Positions 11,849 to 23,051 of a stretch of 64,000 nt of DNA are shown here, one piece after another. Origin of the DNA: Epithemia pelagica (Eukaryota; Bacillariophyta; Bacillariophyceae; Surirellales; Surirellaceae); the NCBI GenBank assembly GCA_946965045.2, contig OX337235.1, forward strand, positions 868,001-932,000, read 5' to 3'. Below the pieces are notes generated by a model, which did not search any database, was not told where the DNA came from, and saw nothing but the letters and a program-made list of their open reading frames with translations. Numbering within the stretch: the first letter of the stretch is position 1; each line of letters starts with the position of its first letter. A program made the translations under genes and the position numbers.

Positions 11849-12838
11849 CTAGTAGTGCTCCTCGATGCTACTACCACCATCACTTCCACCACTCAGGCTA
11901 CTCATGTCACCAGGAGCATCCAACCAAACCTCGCTTTCTCTCATTAACAATTGGTCCATCCACGCATCGTTGTTGTCGTGGTGGTCTTCCAGTATTATGG
12001 GATCCATGGGTATGTGAAACAAGGAAGGAGGATCCCCCTCCTCCTCGTGGAACAGTGTCGAGGGAGTGGTCGTAGACGAACTCTCGTCGGCTTCTTCTTG
12101 AGGGTTCAAGGACGGCAACAAGGGCCCATTGTGGAATGATGACAAGGGATGACGGCGCTCTTGTTCCATCGTCGTCGTCGGAGACACCTGGCGTACCATG
12201 GGGGTGGGTGGACGAGGGGATGGTGACACGAACGACTCTGGTTCCAGCACCAAAACAGTGTCGTTTTCTTGTTCTTGGCGATGCTCCGAACCAGTCGTCG
12301 CGACGGCGGTGGCTGCATCCGCGGCCTTGGTCATGGGGACTCGTGGTGGTGTGCTTCTGACTGGTCGCTGGGGCACTACCATTTTCCGGGCGGCTCGAAA
12401 GGCCCCTCGAAGCGGTGCTTCCAGATGCTTTTTCAACAACCCCAAGTTGTCTGTGATATCTTCAAAGAGTGTCTCGGCCCACGTGGATTCCTTGAATCGC
12501 ACATTGGCTTTCCACACACAAAAGCGTGCGCGAGGATTCCCCGTCACTTGTTGAGCGTGTGTGTGGGCCAACCGCAGAATCGCCGCAACTTCCTGGCGGA
12601 CCATGCACTTGCCTTGCAAATAGGCAGCGCCTTTCTTCACAAAGTAGGCTTGTGCCAACGCTCGAAGCCGGTAATTGCATCGATAGGGATCAAAATTGGA
12701 ACAACCCGCCAAGAAAGGGAAATCTTGTGGAAACGTCGAACGAATGGCACTTCCCACCAATCGACGAGATCGAGCGATACTACTTGGGGTTCTTGCCGGT
12801 GTTCGGACGCTTGGATTGGGACGAGAATGAACTTGCAT
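11849..12838 (-). CDS. Hypothetical protein, conserved-looking N-terminal region and acidic/Pro-Ser tail
   Basis: A single-exon 329-aa ORF from ATG 12838. Residues 35-150 look folded: Cys/aromatic residues ('CSNFDPYRCNYRLRALAQAYF'-type segment), several amphipathic helices and 'RFCVWKANVRFKESTWAETLF'. Residues 160-329 are Pro/Ser/Thr/Glu/Asp rich and probably disordered. No signal peptide or membrane span is seen. I do not recognise the family. The reverse strand also has an ORF (12269-12958), but its composition is a shadow of this one. A regulatory protein with a short DNA- or protein-binding head is possible but unsupported. Confidence 0.55.
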   Translation of the reverse strand: MQVHSRPNPSVRTPARTPSSIARSRRLVGSAIRSTFPQDFPFLAGCSNFDPYRCNYRLRALAQAYFVKKGAAYLQGKCMVRQEVAAILRLAHTHAQQVTGNPRARFCVWKANVRFKESTWAETLFEDITDNLGLLKKHLEAPLRGAFRAARKMVVPQRPVRSTPPRVPMTKAADAATAVATTGSEHRQEQENDTVLVLEPESFVSPSPRPPTPMVRQVSPTTTMEQERRHPLSSFHNGPLLPSLNPQEEADESSSTTTPSTLFHEEEGDPPSLFHIPMDPIILEDHHDNNDAWMDQLLMRESEVWLDAPGDMSSLSGGSDGGSSIEEHY

Positions 12839-13810
12839 GGTGGAAGCAGCAGATCGATCGTTGGATTACTTGCTTGTTTCGTCAAGGTCAAAGCAGTCGA
12901 GGTTTCTCTTGCCGGCAAGGAACGAAGGGTTAATGGAATCTGTATGGAATGCGTTTGAGGAGGTGACAAGAAAGGTTGTGGTTGTTTTATGGAAGGAATG
13001 GCGGTGCACACAAGAGGATCTTGGAATTATGTGTTGTGAATGTGGGCATCGTCATCTAAAATGGCGCAAGATTTGAACGTTGATTTTTCTGTGATTCTGA
13101 AAAGGCTTACTACCTAGAAGACGATGTTCATAGTCGCATTTCTTGTTTGTAAGCAAATATGTTCCGAATCTCCCAGTTGTCAAATTTCTCAGCGGGAGTC
13201 CATCTTTGTTCCGGATTCTCGGGTCGTTGATCCGGTGGGATAATTCGTTGATCTTTGAGTCACGAGTGTGTCGGGATTCAGCATGTCGGTGATAATTCGA
13301 TGATCTTTGAGTCATGAGTCTTTCGGGATTCAGGACTACCCTTCTTCAAAAGAAAAGACCACACAGTGGCACACAGTTGACCACATCATGCTGAGAAAGA
13401 GATTTAGATCGCAGTCAGTGCCAGTCGATGGCCAAGGACGTGTGATTGGAACAAGGCAAACCTATGGCTTGTCGTTGGTCCTATCCATTCATCATCTTGT
13501 TGGATCTTCTGGGTCGTGTAGAGGAGACCCGTAAAGAAGAAACGGAGAATGCCTCGTCATGAGTCTCCATGGTCCGCGATATATTTTGACCGATCCACTG
13601 CAATTCGACGATATTCGATTGGAGTTGTCGGCTCGCTAGCTACCGTTCGCACTTGCTTCGTGGCGCGATCTTTCCTTATGTGTACACGAACGAGCGCTAT
13701 ACAGTAGATCGATTGTTTGACCAAATAATCATCGTGTACTTCAACCTATTGCTCACTTTCGTCAGCCGTCGAGAGTCGCATGACACAAAAGTCCATTCCA
13801 TCAACAGAAC
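12839..13810. other. Intergenic with short tandem repeat
   Basis: No gene is seen. It holds the 52-bp-period direct repeat at 13239-13333 and the upstream regions of the flanking orphan gene (-) and small ORF (+). Confidence 0.5.
13239..13333. repeat. Two-copy direct repeat, 52-bp period
   Basis: A unit of about 43 nt starting GATAATTCG(T/A)TGATC and ending TCGGGATTCAG occurs at 13239-13281 and again at 13291-13333 with about four mismatches. Part of the motif (GGGATTC) also occurs singly nearby. Function unknown. Confidence 0.75.
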
Positions 13811-14353
13811 ATGTCTCGTTTCTCTCATCTCCTCCACCACACAAGATCATCCACCCAAGAGCCCAGCACCGGAAGACGTGTTGGACGAGTCGCCAGGCGT
13901 TTGGGGGATTTCAACGCCGGCTCGTTGGTGGACATTTCCCCCAAAAATTTGGGTCATGCCCCTTTTCATGCGCCCCTGGGCGCCCAGAGAAGAGTCACAT
14001 ATCTCGAAGACGAACCCCATTTTTGTGTGTTCCAATCCAAAGGCCTTATCCCTTTTGTGGTGTTATCGAAGGATTGTTCGATTCTATATCCACCTGTCTC
14101 CATCACTGACGACGGTGCTTTTGCTACTCTCCTTTCCTACTTTCTCCCATTGAAGTCCCATTTCTTGCAGAGCGAATTGGCTCATTTGTCAGAAACGTTT
14201 CTGGTACCAGAAGAAGAGCGGACGTTGATCGATACAGAACTCGATCGTGTTTTTTCGTTTGACGGAAGCAAGACCTCCCTTTTTTTGGACCTTTTTTGCC
14301 ACCAAGTGACACCGACAACAAGACTCGTCTTCTTGTCCAAGAACTCTACCTAG
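13811..14353 (+). CDS. Small ORF immediately upstream of paralogue B, uncertain
   Basis: An ATG-initiated 180-aa ORF that ends 31 nt before the ATG of membrane protein B, in a different frame. The translation is not low complexity ('LEDEPHFCVFQSKGLIPFVVLSKDCSILYPPVS') but matches nothing I know and has no signal peptide. It may be a small independent gene, an upstream ORF in the B transcript, or chance. The very short spacing argues against a separate promoter for B, so a uORF or a shared transcript is plausible. Confidence 0.3.
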   Translation: MSRFSHLLHHTRSSTQEPSTGRRVGRVARRLGDFNAGSLVDISPKNLGHAPFHAPLGAQRRVTYLEDEPHFCVFQSKGLIPFVVLSKDCSILYPPVSITDDGAFATLLSYFLPLKSHFLQSELAHLSETFLVPEEERTLIDTELDRVFSFDGSKTSLFLDLFCHQVTPTTRLVFLSKNST

Positions 14354-14384
14354 ACCCATACACACACAAGGTTGCAGAATCACC

Positions 14385-17300
14385 ATGGACGATGAAAATT
14401 CGTGGTCCATTCATGATTTGGACAATGCCCCGGAACCTCCCATGCATCCTGGATCTGCCTCCGCCAGTGGCGGTCTCATGATGTCTCCACGGGTCAGCTT
14501 GATGCGCACCACGACAGCGACAGGGACAATCACTCCCAGCAGTGGTGGTATGATGAAAGGAGGAGGAGATTCCAGTAACAACACTAACAATAACAATCGG
14601 ACGGCACGTCGTCGACATTCCGTGTCCAACCTGTCTCCGGCCGCGGCTACACCTTCCACCTTGTCACGGCCCAAATCGATTGCCCTGCGAGATCGAACCT
14701 GGTCGGCTCCCGGATATCCGCAACACAATCATTACAGTGTTCCCAATTTTCCTCCACCCTCTCAATTTTTGGTATCGTCCCCACCCCCTCAACCACCCAC
14801 CCAACCCACCATTCCGTCGTCGGCCGAATCGCCGCTCCGGTCACGAGCCAACAGCAACAACAATACTATTGGAGGTAGGTTGGCCGACATTCCCTCCTCC
14901 ACATCCTTATTGTTTCACAGCAGTAGTAGCAGTCTGCCGCCCTACTTGCCTCCTCGATCGACGACCGCACCACACGATCCACCAAGCTTGCATCGACATC
15001 GATATGGTGGACGACGATCGACCAATGGCGCATCTTCTCCAGAAAAATCCAATTTGCACTTGCCCGAATTGTTGTCGGGAGGGAACAGTCTCAGTCCCAG
15101 TCGCATTCGTAGCAAGAGTCTGGATGATTATTATGGATACAAGGAAGGCCACACCAACAACAACAATATTCAGGAAACCAATGTGCGTCCATGGAAGGAC
15201 GACGATGAGGATGACGATGACGATTCCCTGATTCGGTTGGAACCCGGTGGCTATCCACACGAATATTTGGGTGATGTCGCTGTGGGTATGGAGCAAGCGG
15301 CCCTGGCGGCACCTCTCCGGTCCGCCCTCAAACAATCCTCGTCGTGGGGGATGGACAGTGACTTTTCCAACACGAATATTGAAGCCAATCCCCCCAAAAC
15401 CTCGCCACCCTCCCTGGTGGGTGGCATGGCGGCCAAGTTGAGTCGCACGCATTCTCTTTCCAGCAATACGAGTGGATCGATGCCTTCCGTCGGACACGCC
15501 GGTGGTGGTCCTCCCAATCCACCACCCTGGGACGATCCCTTGGAAGATTCTAGTCACAATCACAGTGCCGGAAATGGCAATGATGACGACGATGATGATG
15601 ACGACGATGATCTTTCGCAAACGGGCTCCATGACCCAACAACACCTGCAAAGTAAACCCGGTCGATGGAAACGTCCGACCCTTCATCAAATTTCCACCTG
15701 TGTAGTGATGCATGTGTATGCACCCTTTTTTTGGATTTGGTATGGCTGGGCCTACTTTTTCCCCTATTGTTGCAAACCTCCTCCGGCCACTCGAAGTATG
15801 CGGCAACCGACCGATCGGGCCATTTTGGCCCGTCTCAATGTACTCGTGGGATGTTTTGGCTTGTTGCAAATTGCCTCGGCCCTCTTTTATTGCATTGTCA
15901 CCATTGCCGCCAATTTGACTGACCGTGTCGTGGAAACCCGGACCGAAACGGAACGTCAAGCCCAAGAATCACGATTGCGGAGTTCGACCAATATTTGGAA
16001 TGTGGCGTTGAACCTCTATCTCTTGGGCGTAGAAGCCTTTGTCTTGGTGGTGGCCGCCGTCTTGACCGTCCGTGTCGTGCGCAATGTCAATTTGGTCGGT
16101 GCCATTCGCTATTTGTGGGTTCTCTTGTACGTATATCGATCGATATAGCCTGGACTAAATGGCTCTCCTTGTCTTTGGTTGTTTACTCACACATACATTT
16201 CACCCTTGATGTACCCTGTTTGCTTGTTCCGTTTCCTTTCAATGACTCCAATCTCTCTCCTCGCGCGCTCATGGATGCAGGTGGATTCTTCCCTTTGAGA
16301 TCTACTTTAACATTGGATTGTATGACTATTTCCGAGTTACGGATGTATGGGTACGACAATATTGGAGAGATCCATCCTTGGGGTACGTAGTGTTGTATGA
16401 ATTTTTCCATCGGGACAACTTGCAGTCACGACATTGTCGACTCACACACACAACAACTTTTGTCCATCCTTGCTGCACTTTCTGGATGTATAACACCACA
16501 CAGCTGGTTTCGGGAAAAGTTTTGCGAGCCCTCCGAGACGGCAAATACGCTTTGTGCCGTCCCATTGGGTATCAATGAAACCGAATGGTGTTTGGACGAA
16601 TACAATTCGACCAGGTATGTGGCTCCACATGTCGTCGGTATACATCTAGATCCTACCGTTGCTTAGCCTTGTCAATGTTCCTCGCCTTTAGTTGTGCTTC
16701 GATTCGGAACAGTGCTCAAAAGGTAAGGTTTCGAAATGTACTGAACAAGAGAACTAACAACAACAAAACACCACGCTGACATTGCTGGATTTTCTCTCAT
16801 GACAGAACACGGAAAAGTGGTTGCTCAGTTTTTATTACCTGAATGCTTCGTTGGGACTGGTTCTGATTTGCTTGGTACGTTTCAATGAGTCTGAATGTGT
16901 GTCGCCTTGTGTCAAGATCCAATTTACCATGTAGAACCCTGTCTTACGGTCTTGGTCGTTGGTTTCCAGCTGTTTCTAGTGGTCAACACACTGGAAGGGA
17001 TCATCTCCAAACCCTTGGTTCGCAAGTCACGGCAATCCAACATTCCGGCGTGGCTCAGTCTACCAATCGTTTCATGCTTCTTGTTTGGTATCGTCTTTAC
17101 CTTTGCTCAAACATCGGTCTTGAATACGCGGTCCGATACGGATGCCAATTGGATTGGACCCTTATACATGGCCACGGCGGGGTTGTTTTTCATGGCTGCC
17201 CTATTGGGATGGTACATATCTGTTAGTTCCATCACCAATACGCGACACAAACGCAACAAAATGATTTCTATATCCACGTTTATAATTCTCATGGTGGTAA

Positions 17301-17623
17301 TCGGTGGCCTATTGATTTCCCTTTTTGCCGCCAGTATTACCTTCTCCTCGTCCTTTGTCGAAATTCCCTTGACGGATTCACAACGAGGAGATTTGGCGTG
17401 CATCATTGATCAGGCAGGAAGCTGTACCAATTGCGATTTGCCGCATGGAGATCCGAATCGCTGTCCGGAGTGGAGCGTATCGGATGTCACCAAAGTGATT
17501 CAAACACAAGCCAAATCCAGTGCGGCTCTGGCTGCTATTTTGATGCTGTATTCCTTTGGTGCCTTGCGGTTTGGCTTTGGAATGCGCAAACACATTCGAA
17601 TGTATCAGATTCAGTACATATGA
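14385..17623 (+). CDS. Multi-pass membrane protein with long disordered N-terminus (paralogue B)
   Basis: Six exons: 14385-16126, 16281-16382, 16504-16614, 16692-16722 (31 nt), 16806-16874, 16970-17623; GT-AG junctions, total 902 aa. Residues 1-430 are disordered, with RDRTWSAP, RRRHSV, RSKSLDD and RTHSLSS basic-kinase-like sites and a poly-Asp run. From about 430 there are roughly nine hydrophobic segments; between segments 4 and 5 lies a Cys-containing loop (CEPSE...CAVPLGINETEWC), and before the last segment a second one (CIIDQAGSCTNCDLP...RCPEW). Both loops carry paired Cys and suggest an extracytoplasmic face. Exon sizes match those of paralogue A (1581-5585). The start MDDENSWSIHDLDNAPEPP aligns with the A N-terminus. 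Family unrecognised. Confidence 0.85.
16692..16722 (+). other. 31-nt micro-exon of paralogue B
   Basis: Bounded by ...CCTTTAG and GTAAGG. With the preceding 2 nt it encodes SCASIRNSAQK. The equivalent exon of paralogue A is 2513-2543 on the minus strand, also exactly 31 nt (SCSAIRNKAQQ). Both restore the frame between the Cys-loop exon and a transmembrane exon. Confidence 0.85.
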
Positions 17624-18859
17624 CCGTACCTCAATGTCTTTGGGTGTTTTGGGCCCTCCAACTACCTACCTAGTTGCCGTAATCTGACGGTTTCAGTGAG
17701 ATCTAATCCGCTGAGAGTAACAGAGAAGTGGGTCAAAACCCGCACAAGTATCCCGTCTTTTCAAACCTGTGTGGTCCATGCTGAATCTCCTGTCCACGGC
17801 AGAAGTGGACATCGTGAAAGTCAACGGGACACAAAGTATATTGGCAGGATGGGATTACATCAGCGACTGACATGCGACTGATACAATTTGGGCTTAGTCG
17901 ACCAATCAGGAACGCAATATGCGGGAACACATATGCGGGAACACCGATATCCGTAGCTTCATCGACACACAGAAACTAGGAGTAGATCACATCAATCAAA
18001 TAATCAACCAATATCAATTTGTGACTTGCGTCCTTTTCACAAACCAAGGAAAAACGAGGCCAACGTAGTACACCAATCAGGGCAAGCAAAATTGCAGAGC
18101 ATGCTCGTAAAGATCTCGATACATAATCTTTTCAAACTTGATCCCACCTCTTCTAACGTCGCAGAACTAAAGTGGAACAGAATTTCCTTTTCATTTTTGT
18201 GGTCCCACGGAAGAGATTGAACTTATTAGTTGTGTTTTACGAATGGGTACTACAAACAGTACAGCGAATCAAAAGACACTCGTTTGCTGGAAGAGCACGT
18301 ATAGTTATCCCATCACTCACTAGTCGTATGGGTAGGTGTGACCACCACCGCGGGAACAAACACAAGAACCCATTCGAAGATGTATCATTTGAGTAATCGC
18401 CCAATCGGAAAACACACACACGGGTTATCGACCAATCGAAACTGGAGCAAGTTCCCTACATTAGTGCCGCAGATAAAGTCAGACCTCGGATGTTCCACCA
18501 ATCCAAACGAAAGAAAATAGCAGACATTTGTGCATGGTAGAGTACAAATCTATTCCCATTACCAGAGAGAACCGATGTACCTCCTCTGTAAAGCCCGTTC
18601 ACCTCGTGGTCTCACCCACATGTCTTAAAATATGGTCCTGTCCAATCAGAGAGGGATCTCATACGCAGAAACGAGGTCCGTATAAACTTCTAGACTTGGT
18701 ACTGCGCTTCGTAGATACGTGTAGACTTGGAACTAGACCCAAAACCCAAACGGTGAAACACTCAATGTCGGATTTTCAAACACTTCATGCTCACAATTTC
18801 TCAAACTTGAAAACTATCAAGCATCCAGCCAATCCAGCAAACCTTGCATCATCGATACA
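17624..18859. other. Intergenic with recurring CCAAT-like motifs
   Basis: No gene is seen. CCAATC/CCAATA cores recur near 17905, 18012, 18073, 18403, 18433, 18498 and 18640 upstream of the secreted protein, with a TATAAA-like match near 18680. A near-tandem 'ATGCGGGAACAC' pair occurs at 17918-17945. Promoter function is inferred only. Confidence 0.45.
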
Positions 18860-19882
18860 ATGAAGATTTCTTTGCTCACTTTTGCCTCTTTCGTGTCCTC
18901 TGCCACTGCCGCTAAGTTCAGCTTGCGTTCCGCCTTTGGTAGCTTCCTTGATTCTGCTGCCACCGAAACCTACGATGCCCGTATTGTCATAGGTGGTCTT
19001 CACGATGTGGTCAGCCCCGAAGAAGTCAAGTACGTGTCCAAGCAAGCCGTCGCCGCGTACAACCACGCCTTGGGATTTGACAAGGCTGGACAGAAAATTG
19101 CCAACTTGGAAGCTCGTGGATTTTCCACCATTCCAGCCGATTCCTTCTGGTGGACTACTGCCAACAAACAAGACAACGAAGAAGCGGCCTTTATCAACGC
19201 TCAAGTCGAAGTCCAATACTACAAGGATGGATTTGGAGCCGCCGAGGCCGCCAACTTTGCAAGCCTTCACCAAGCGTTTGAAAACGATTTGTGTGAGCGT
19301 CTTCGCAAGTCTGGCTATGCCAACTTTGCCCGTGCCAAGGATTGCTCCTTTTCTTTCGTGGAACACAGTGGATTGAACAGCCAAGGCCCGGTCGAAACTG
19401 CCTATGCCAACGAAGCCATCACGGAAGCGCAACTCTCCTTACTTGGCCTTGCAAACGAAATGTCCCCTGTCGACAGCGAGCTCCTCAACAAGATTGTCAC
19501 GGAATCTCACAGTGAAGCCTTCTCCAAGTCTGGTCTTGCCATTACGTCCTTTGAAACCATTGCCGATATTCCGGTTGGCGGTGATCACCAAGGTTGGTTG
19601 CAACGCAGTTGTGGATTGTGCTGCCCCTACGACGACGATGATCCACGATGCTGCTGTAACGCCAATGCCGATGCCGTAACCATTGTGGTTGGTCGTGTTG
19701 GCGCCACTGGTCCTGTCGAAAAGGTGACCTTTAAGAATGCCAAGATTTCTCATGCCGACTTTGAAAACTTTTTGTGCTTCAAACTCCGCACCAGTGGCAA
19801 TCCCACCTTTGCCAACGTCCATGACTGCAGTTTCAACTTTGTGTACAACCCCGTCCAATCGGCCGTGGTATCCGAAAGCTAA
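18860..19882 (+). CDS. Secreted protein with internally duplicated domain and Cys cluster
   Basis: A single-exon 340-aa protein. Residues 1-18 form a clear signal peptide (MKISLLTFASFVSSATA). Two related modules are seen: about residues 115-175 ('FENDLCERLRKSGYANFA..DCSFSFV') and 275-335 ('FENFLCFKLRTSGNPTFA..DCSFNFV'). They share FEN-LC--LR-SG--FA--DCSF-F and are joined by a linker with six Cys plus an acidic DDDD (about 248-268). The paired Cys in each module are likely disulfides. No C-terminal membrane segment or ER-retention signal is seen, so secretion to the wall, vacuole or medium is plausible. I do not recognise the family. Confidence 0.75.
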   Translation: MKISLLTFASFVSSATAAKFSLRSAFGSFLDSAATETYDARIVIGGLHDVVSPEEVKYVSKQAVAAYNHALGFDKAGQKIANLEARGFSTIPADSFWWTTANKQDNEEAAFINAQVEVQYYKDGFGAAEAANFASLHQAFENDLCERLRKSGYANFARAKDCSFSFVEHSGLNSQGPVETAYANEAITEAQLSLLGLANEMSPVDSELLNKIVTESHSEAFSKSGLAITSFETIADIPVGGDHQGWLQRSCGLCCPYDDDDPRCCCNANADAVTIVVGRVGATGPVEKVTFKNAKISHADFENFLCFKLRTSGNPTFANVHDCSFNFVYNPVQSAVVSES

Positions 19883-22483
19883 ACGGCACCACTTTTTCGG
19901 CCCCTTTATTACTTGTCTTGGGACGTTGAGCTTGTTTGAGCTCCGTTTCGATTAGAATTCCTTAAAAGTTAATATTTGTTTCTGACACGAATGTACGTCT
20001 GCTTCTTAACCAAGTTCTTTTAGGGTTTTCGATACTCGATACTCGAACCAGTCCATATGCCTCGCGTCAATCATTTTTAGGTGTCTTTTCGCCCTATTCT
20101 TTCCTCTTCACCGCAGCATTCTTCGTCACGATTCTTTTGTCCTTGTTGTTGGTACCGCGACTTTCGCCATATCTTGTGAATTGACGAGCAGGGAATACCA
20201 CGATTGCTTTTTCGGTTGCCGTGCGATGGCCGTGAAGCAATCGTATTATTTCTGAATCGTTTTTTATCGTCAGGGCTTGCGCCGACTTTGATGATAGCGA
20301 CTCATGGCCTGACCAGAAACATAAGGGGACTTTCAGCCCGTGAATGATATCGTTCTAAGAAGTTGTTCAGATATTCCAAAGGCGTTGTGGTTCTTGTTGG
20401 CCGTGCATTCAACAAAAGGACTACGATGACAATCCGTCATTTGTAGGTCACTCGTTGCTCAAAACCAACCATCTTGTTTCACCGCCTTCTTCCTCTCTAT
20501 TGCCATTACTGTAAAGCAACGATGATCAAAAGACTTGGGCCTTCCCTCGACACAGAAACATCGACCACATAGGACCTAGCATACACTTGAACAACGAGTA
20601 ATGAATTTTGGGACGCCGTCTCTTTTGTGATTATGCGTTGACTCCACCAGTTGTTGTCAAGCGCAGACACATCGAACTTCTACCATTGCTTCACATTCAA
20701 AGCAAACCAAAACAATCTTCATCCAAATCTCCCCAGAAGGGAAAAATACACATTGATCCTTCTGCTGTTTCTGCTCAAGATTGTGTTGTTGGTGATGACT
20801 ACAGAGGTAAATCATTGATTGAAATCGTGATCCCTGTCACCAGAATAGATACGATTTTCCCGTGCCTGCAACAAAAAGAGATCCAAAACAAGGGCATCTG
20901 TTGAAACAGCGGCATGGACTAGGATAAACAGGGGCTCTGATCTCTGATGATAGTGTCGTCGGATGGAACAAAAAACCACGAAGGGAACAGTACCCTTCGG
21001 GATGGAACGGCTGAGTTCAGTGATCACGCAAAACGCAACCAGAGTGTTGAGTGTTGAAGTTCTACTTGACTGTTTTACACTTTTAAGCTTAAATTAACAA
21101 CTTTTAACTTTTTTCATGAAAGTCCAGTCAATTTCCAGCCGAGATCCCATGACTTTTCTCTTTTCTCAGTGAAATCAAGTTGGACAGCACCACATTTTCA
21201 ACTTTGACTTAACGTTTTCCATGAAGTCAAGTTCTGAACTAGGAGTATGACCTTCCAACGTCAGCGTGAGCTGCGACTTCTACCATTACTCGTATCTCGA
21301 ATCGTGGAAGTCAATAATATCTTAGTTTCTGACTTCTGACTTTAAGTCGACTTTTCTTTCTGAAAAAGTAAAAAGTCAATTTGCAGAACTTTTGTGGCAA
21401 TTGAATTGGAACTCCATTGTTCATTGTTCCTTTTTCAAGAATTTGTTGAGTTTGTGTGTTCCAAGATCTCTAGAGCTAGAGTAGAGGTCGGTCCCGCAAC
21501 AGCTCATCTCTGCTAGAGTGCGCTGGAGAGGTCTCTGCTGGAACTAGGTATGCGCATCCGCTGGAGATAAGACTACCTGTGCTACCTTGATAAAAATGCC
21601 TAGCTAGGGGAGTACTCCTAGTAACTAAAGCACTTATCTTGGTGAGAGCTTTCCTTTCCAGTGGTGGAATAGTTGCTTGGTCTCCAGCAGAATCTTTTTG
21701 TTTTGTTGCCATGTCAATATTATCTCCTTTCAAGAATACACTGATAGGTGTCCTCTTACAGAACCTTCATTTTGGGGGTGTGCTTCGGACTGCTATCCAT
21801 ATTGCACTCTTCCACAGTCGAAGAGTCATCATTGTTATTGCAATCAGACACTTTGGAAGGCTGTGTGGAGCAAATGAATGACACAGAGTGACCAGTATGA
21901 AACAAACAAATGAGAAAGGATAAAAGTGACCAGTGCAGAGAAAAGAGTACGGTGACTAACGTATACACGCAACAGAAAATCTTTGCTGGGGATTCTCTAG
22001 CGCTGGATCTCCAGCGCTGAAGATGCGTGACTGCTTACTGCTTACCGCAGAACCAAGAACTGACTTCAAAGTTAAAAGCTGAGTTGACTTCATTTATGGG
22101 CTGCCAACCCGTAATTTGCAAATTCCTGACCCCCCATAGCCCTGGACCCCCCATTTAACTTCAGCGTACATCGCTCCCTCAATTTTTATCTGTAGGCTCT
22201 TGACCAACTATAGGGTTACCCCCACATTCCTCACTCCTCACGTTCAAGCCTTTCTATCGCAATGGCTCACATCTCACATAAGACGGGAGAGAATCAAAGA
22301 GGAGAAACAAGAGATACCACATGATGGGTATTGTAATTAGGGTTAAGGCTGCGCTTCGAAGCATAGCCTTTCTGGATTCTAGTTCATCCAACCCTTCTTT
22401 ACACCCCCGATGCTGAACATGAGCGTTACTATGAAATTTAATGATTGAAAATTGCCGGCCCCCAAAGTCGATTCATTTGCTTT

Positions 22484-22700
22484 GGATGATGGGCAGACGA
22501 CTATGTCATTCATGACTGAATCCAAGACTCAGATCCAATTTGCGATGGATACTCCAATGGAGTCGACTTGGACTCCAGAGATACTAGGGGTAGCTATGAT
22601 GGCAACCAAACTGGAGTCGACATGGATTATACTTGATGCAATCAAGTACTCCTAGGAACCTAATAGATGCGTGGGACCTATTGTACTCAATCCTAGCTAC
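22484..22700. repeat. About 200-bp direct repeat, copy 1
   Basis: Starts GGATGATGGGCAGACGAC and ends with TCCTAGCTAC; copy 2 is at 22851-23051. Copies are nearly identical in the first 80 nt. Copy 1 has two extra short segments ('TCGACTTGGACT'-type 12-nt and a 'CTCCTAG'-type insertion). No ORF is conserved between the copies. Confidence 0.85.
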
Positions 22701-22850
22701 CAAGAGATTGCTGCTTTCCTACCAAAACCAATTGGTGACAGAATCACCAGCATTTAGGTCCGGATCTACTCCTACCTCCTCTGAGTGTAGCTATCGGTCT
22801 ACTAGATAGCATAGCTACTCACTACTCATACAACAACCCGGATGTGATTC

Positions 22851-23051
22851 GGATGATGGGCAGACGACTATGTCATTCATGACTGAATCCAAGACTCAGA
22901 TCCAATTTGCGATGGATACTCCAATGGAGCTCCAGAGATACTAGGGGTAGCTATGATGGCAACCAAACTGGCGTCGACATGGAATATACTTGATGCAATC
23001 AAGTAAGAACCTAATAGATGCGTGGTCCCTATTGTACTCAATCCTAGCTAC
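22851..23051. repeat. About 200-bp direct repeat, copy 2
   Basis: Same orientation as copy 1, 367 nt downstream by start position. The 150 nt between them hold several 'TAGCTA' and 'ACTCCT' words also found in the repeat, so the region may be a decayed larger array or mobile-element remnant. Confidence 0.85.

Noticed and set aside
13239-13333. CRISPR-like spacing of the 43-nt repeats
   Set aside because: Only two units with a 9-nt gap, imperfect, and in a eukaryotic genome.
14907-15965. 352-aa minus-strand ORF
   Set aside because: It is antisense to the low-complexity exon 1 of paralogue B; Ile/Val/Thr runs are shadows of GAT/CAA-type repeats.
20608-20904. 98-aa ORF in the gene desert
   Set aside because: It starts at TTG, has no recognisable domain and lies among degraded repeats.
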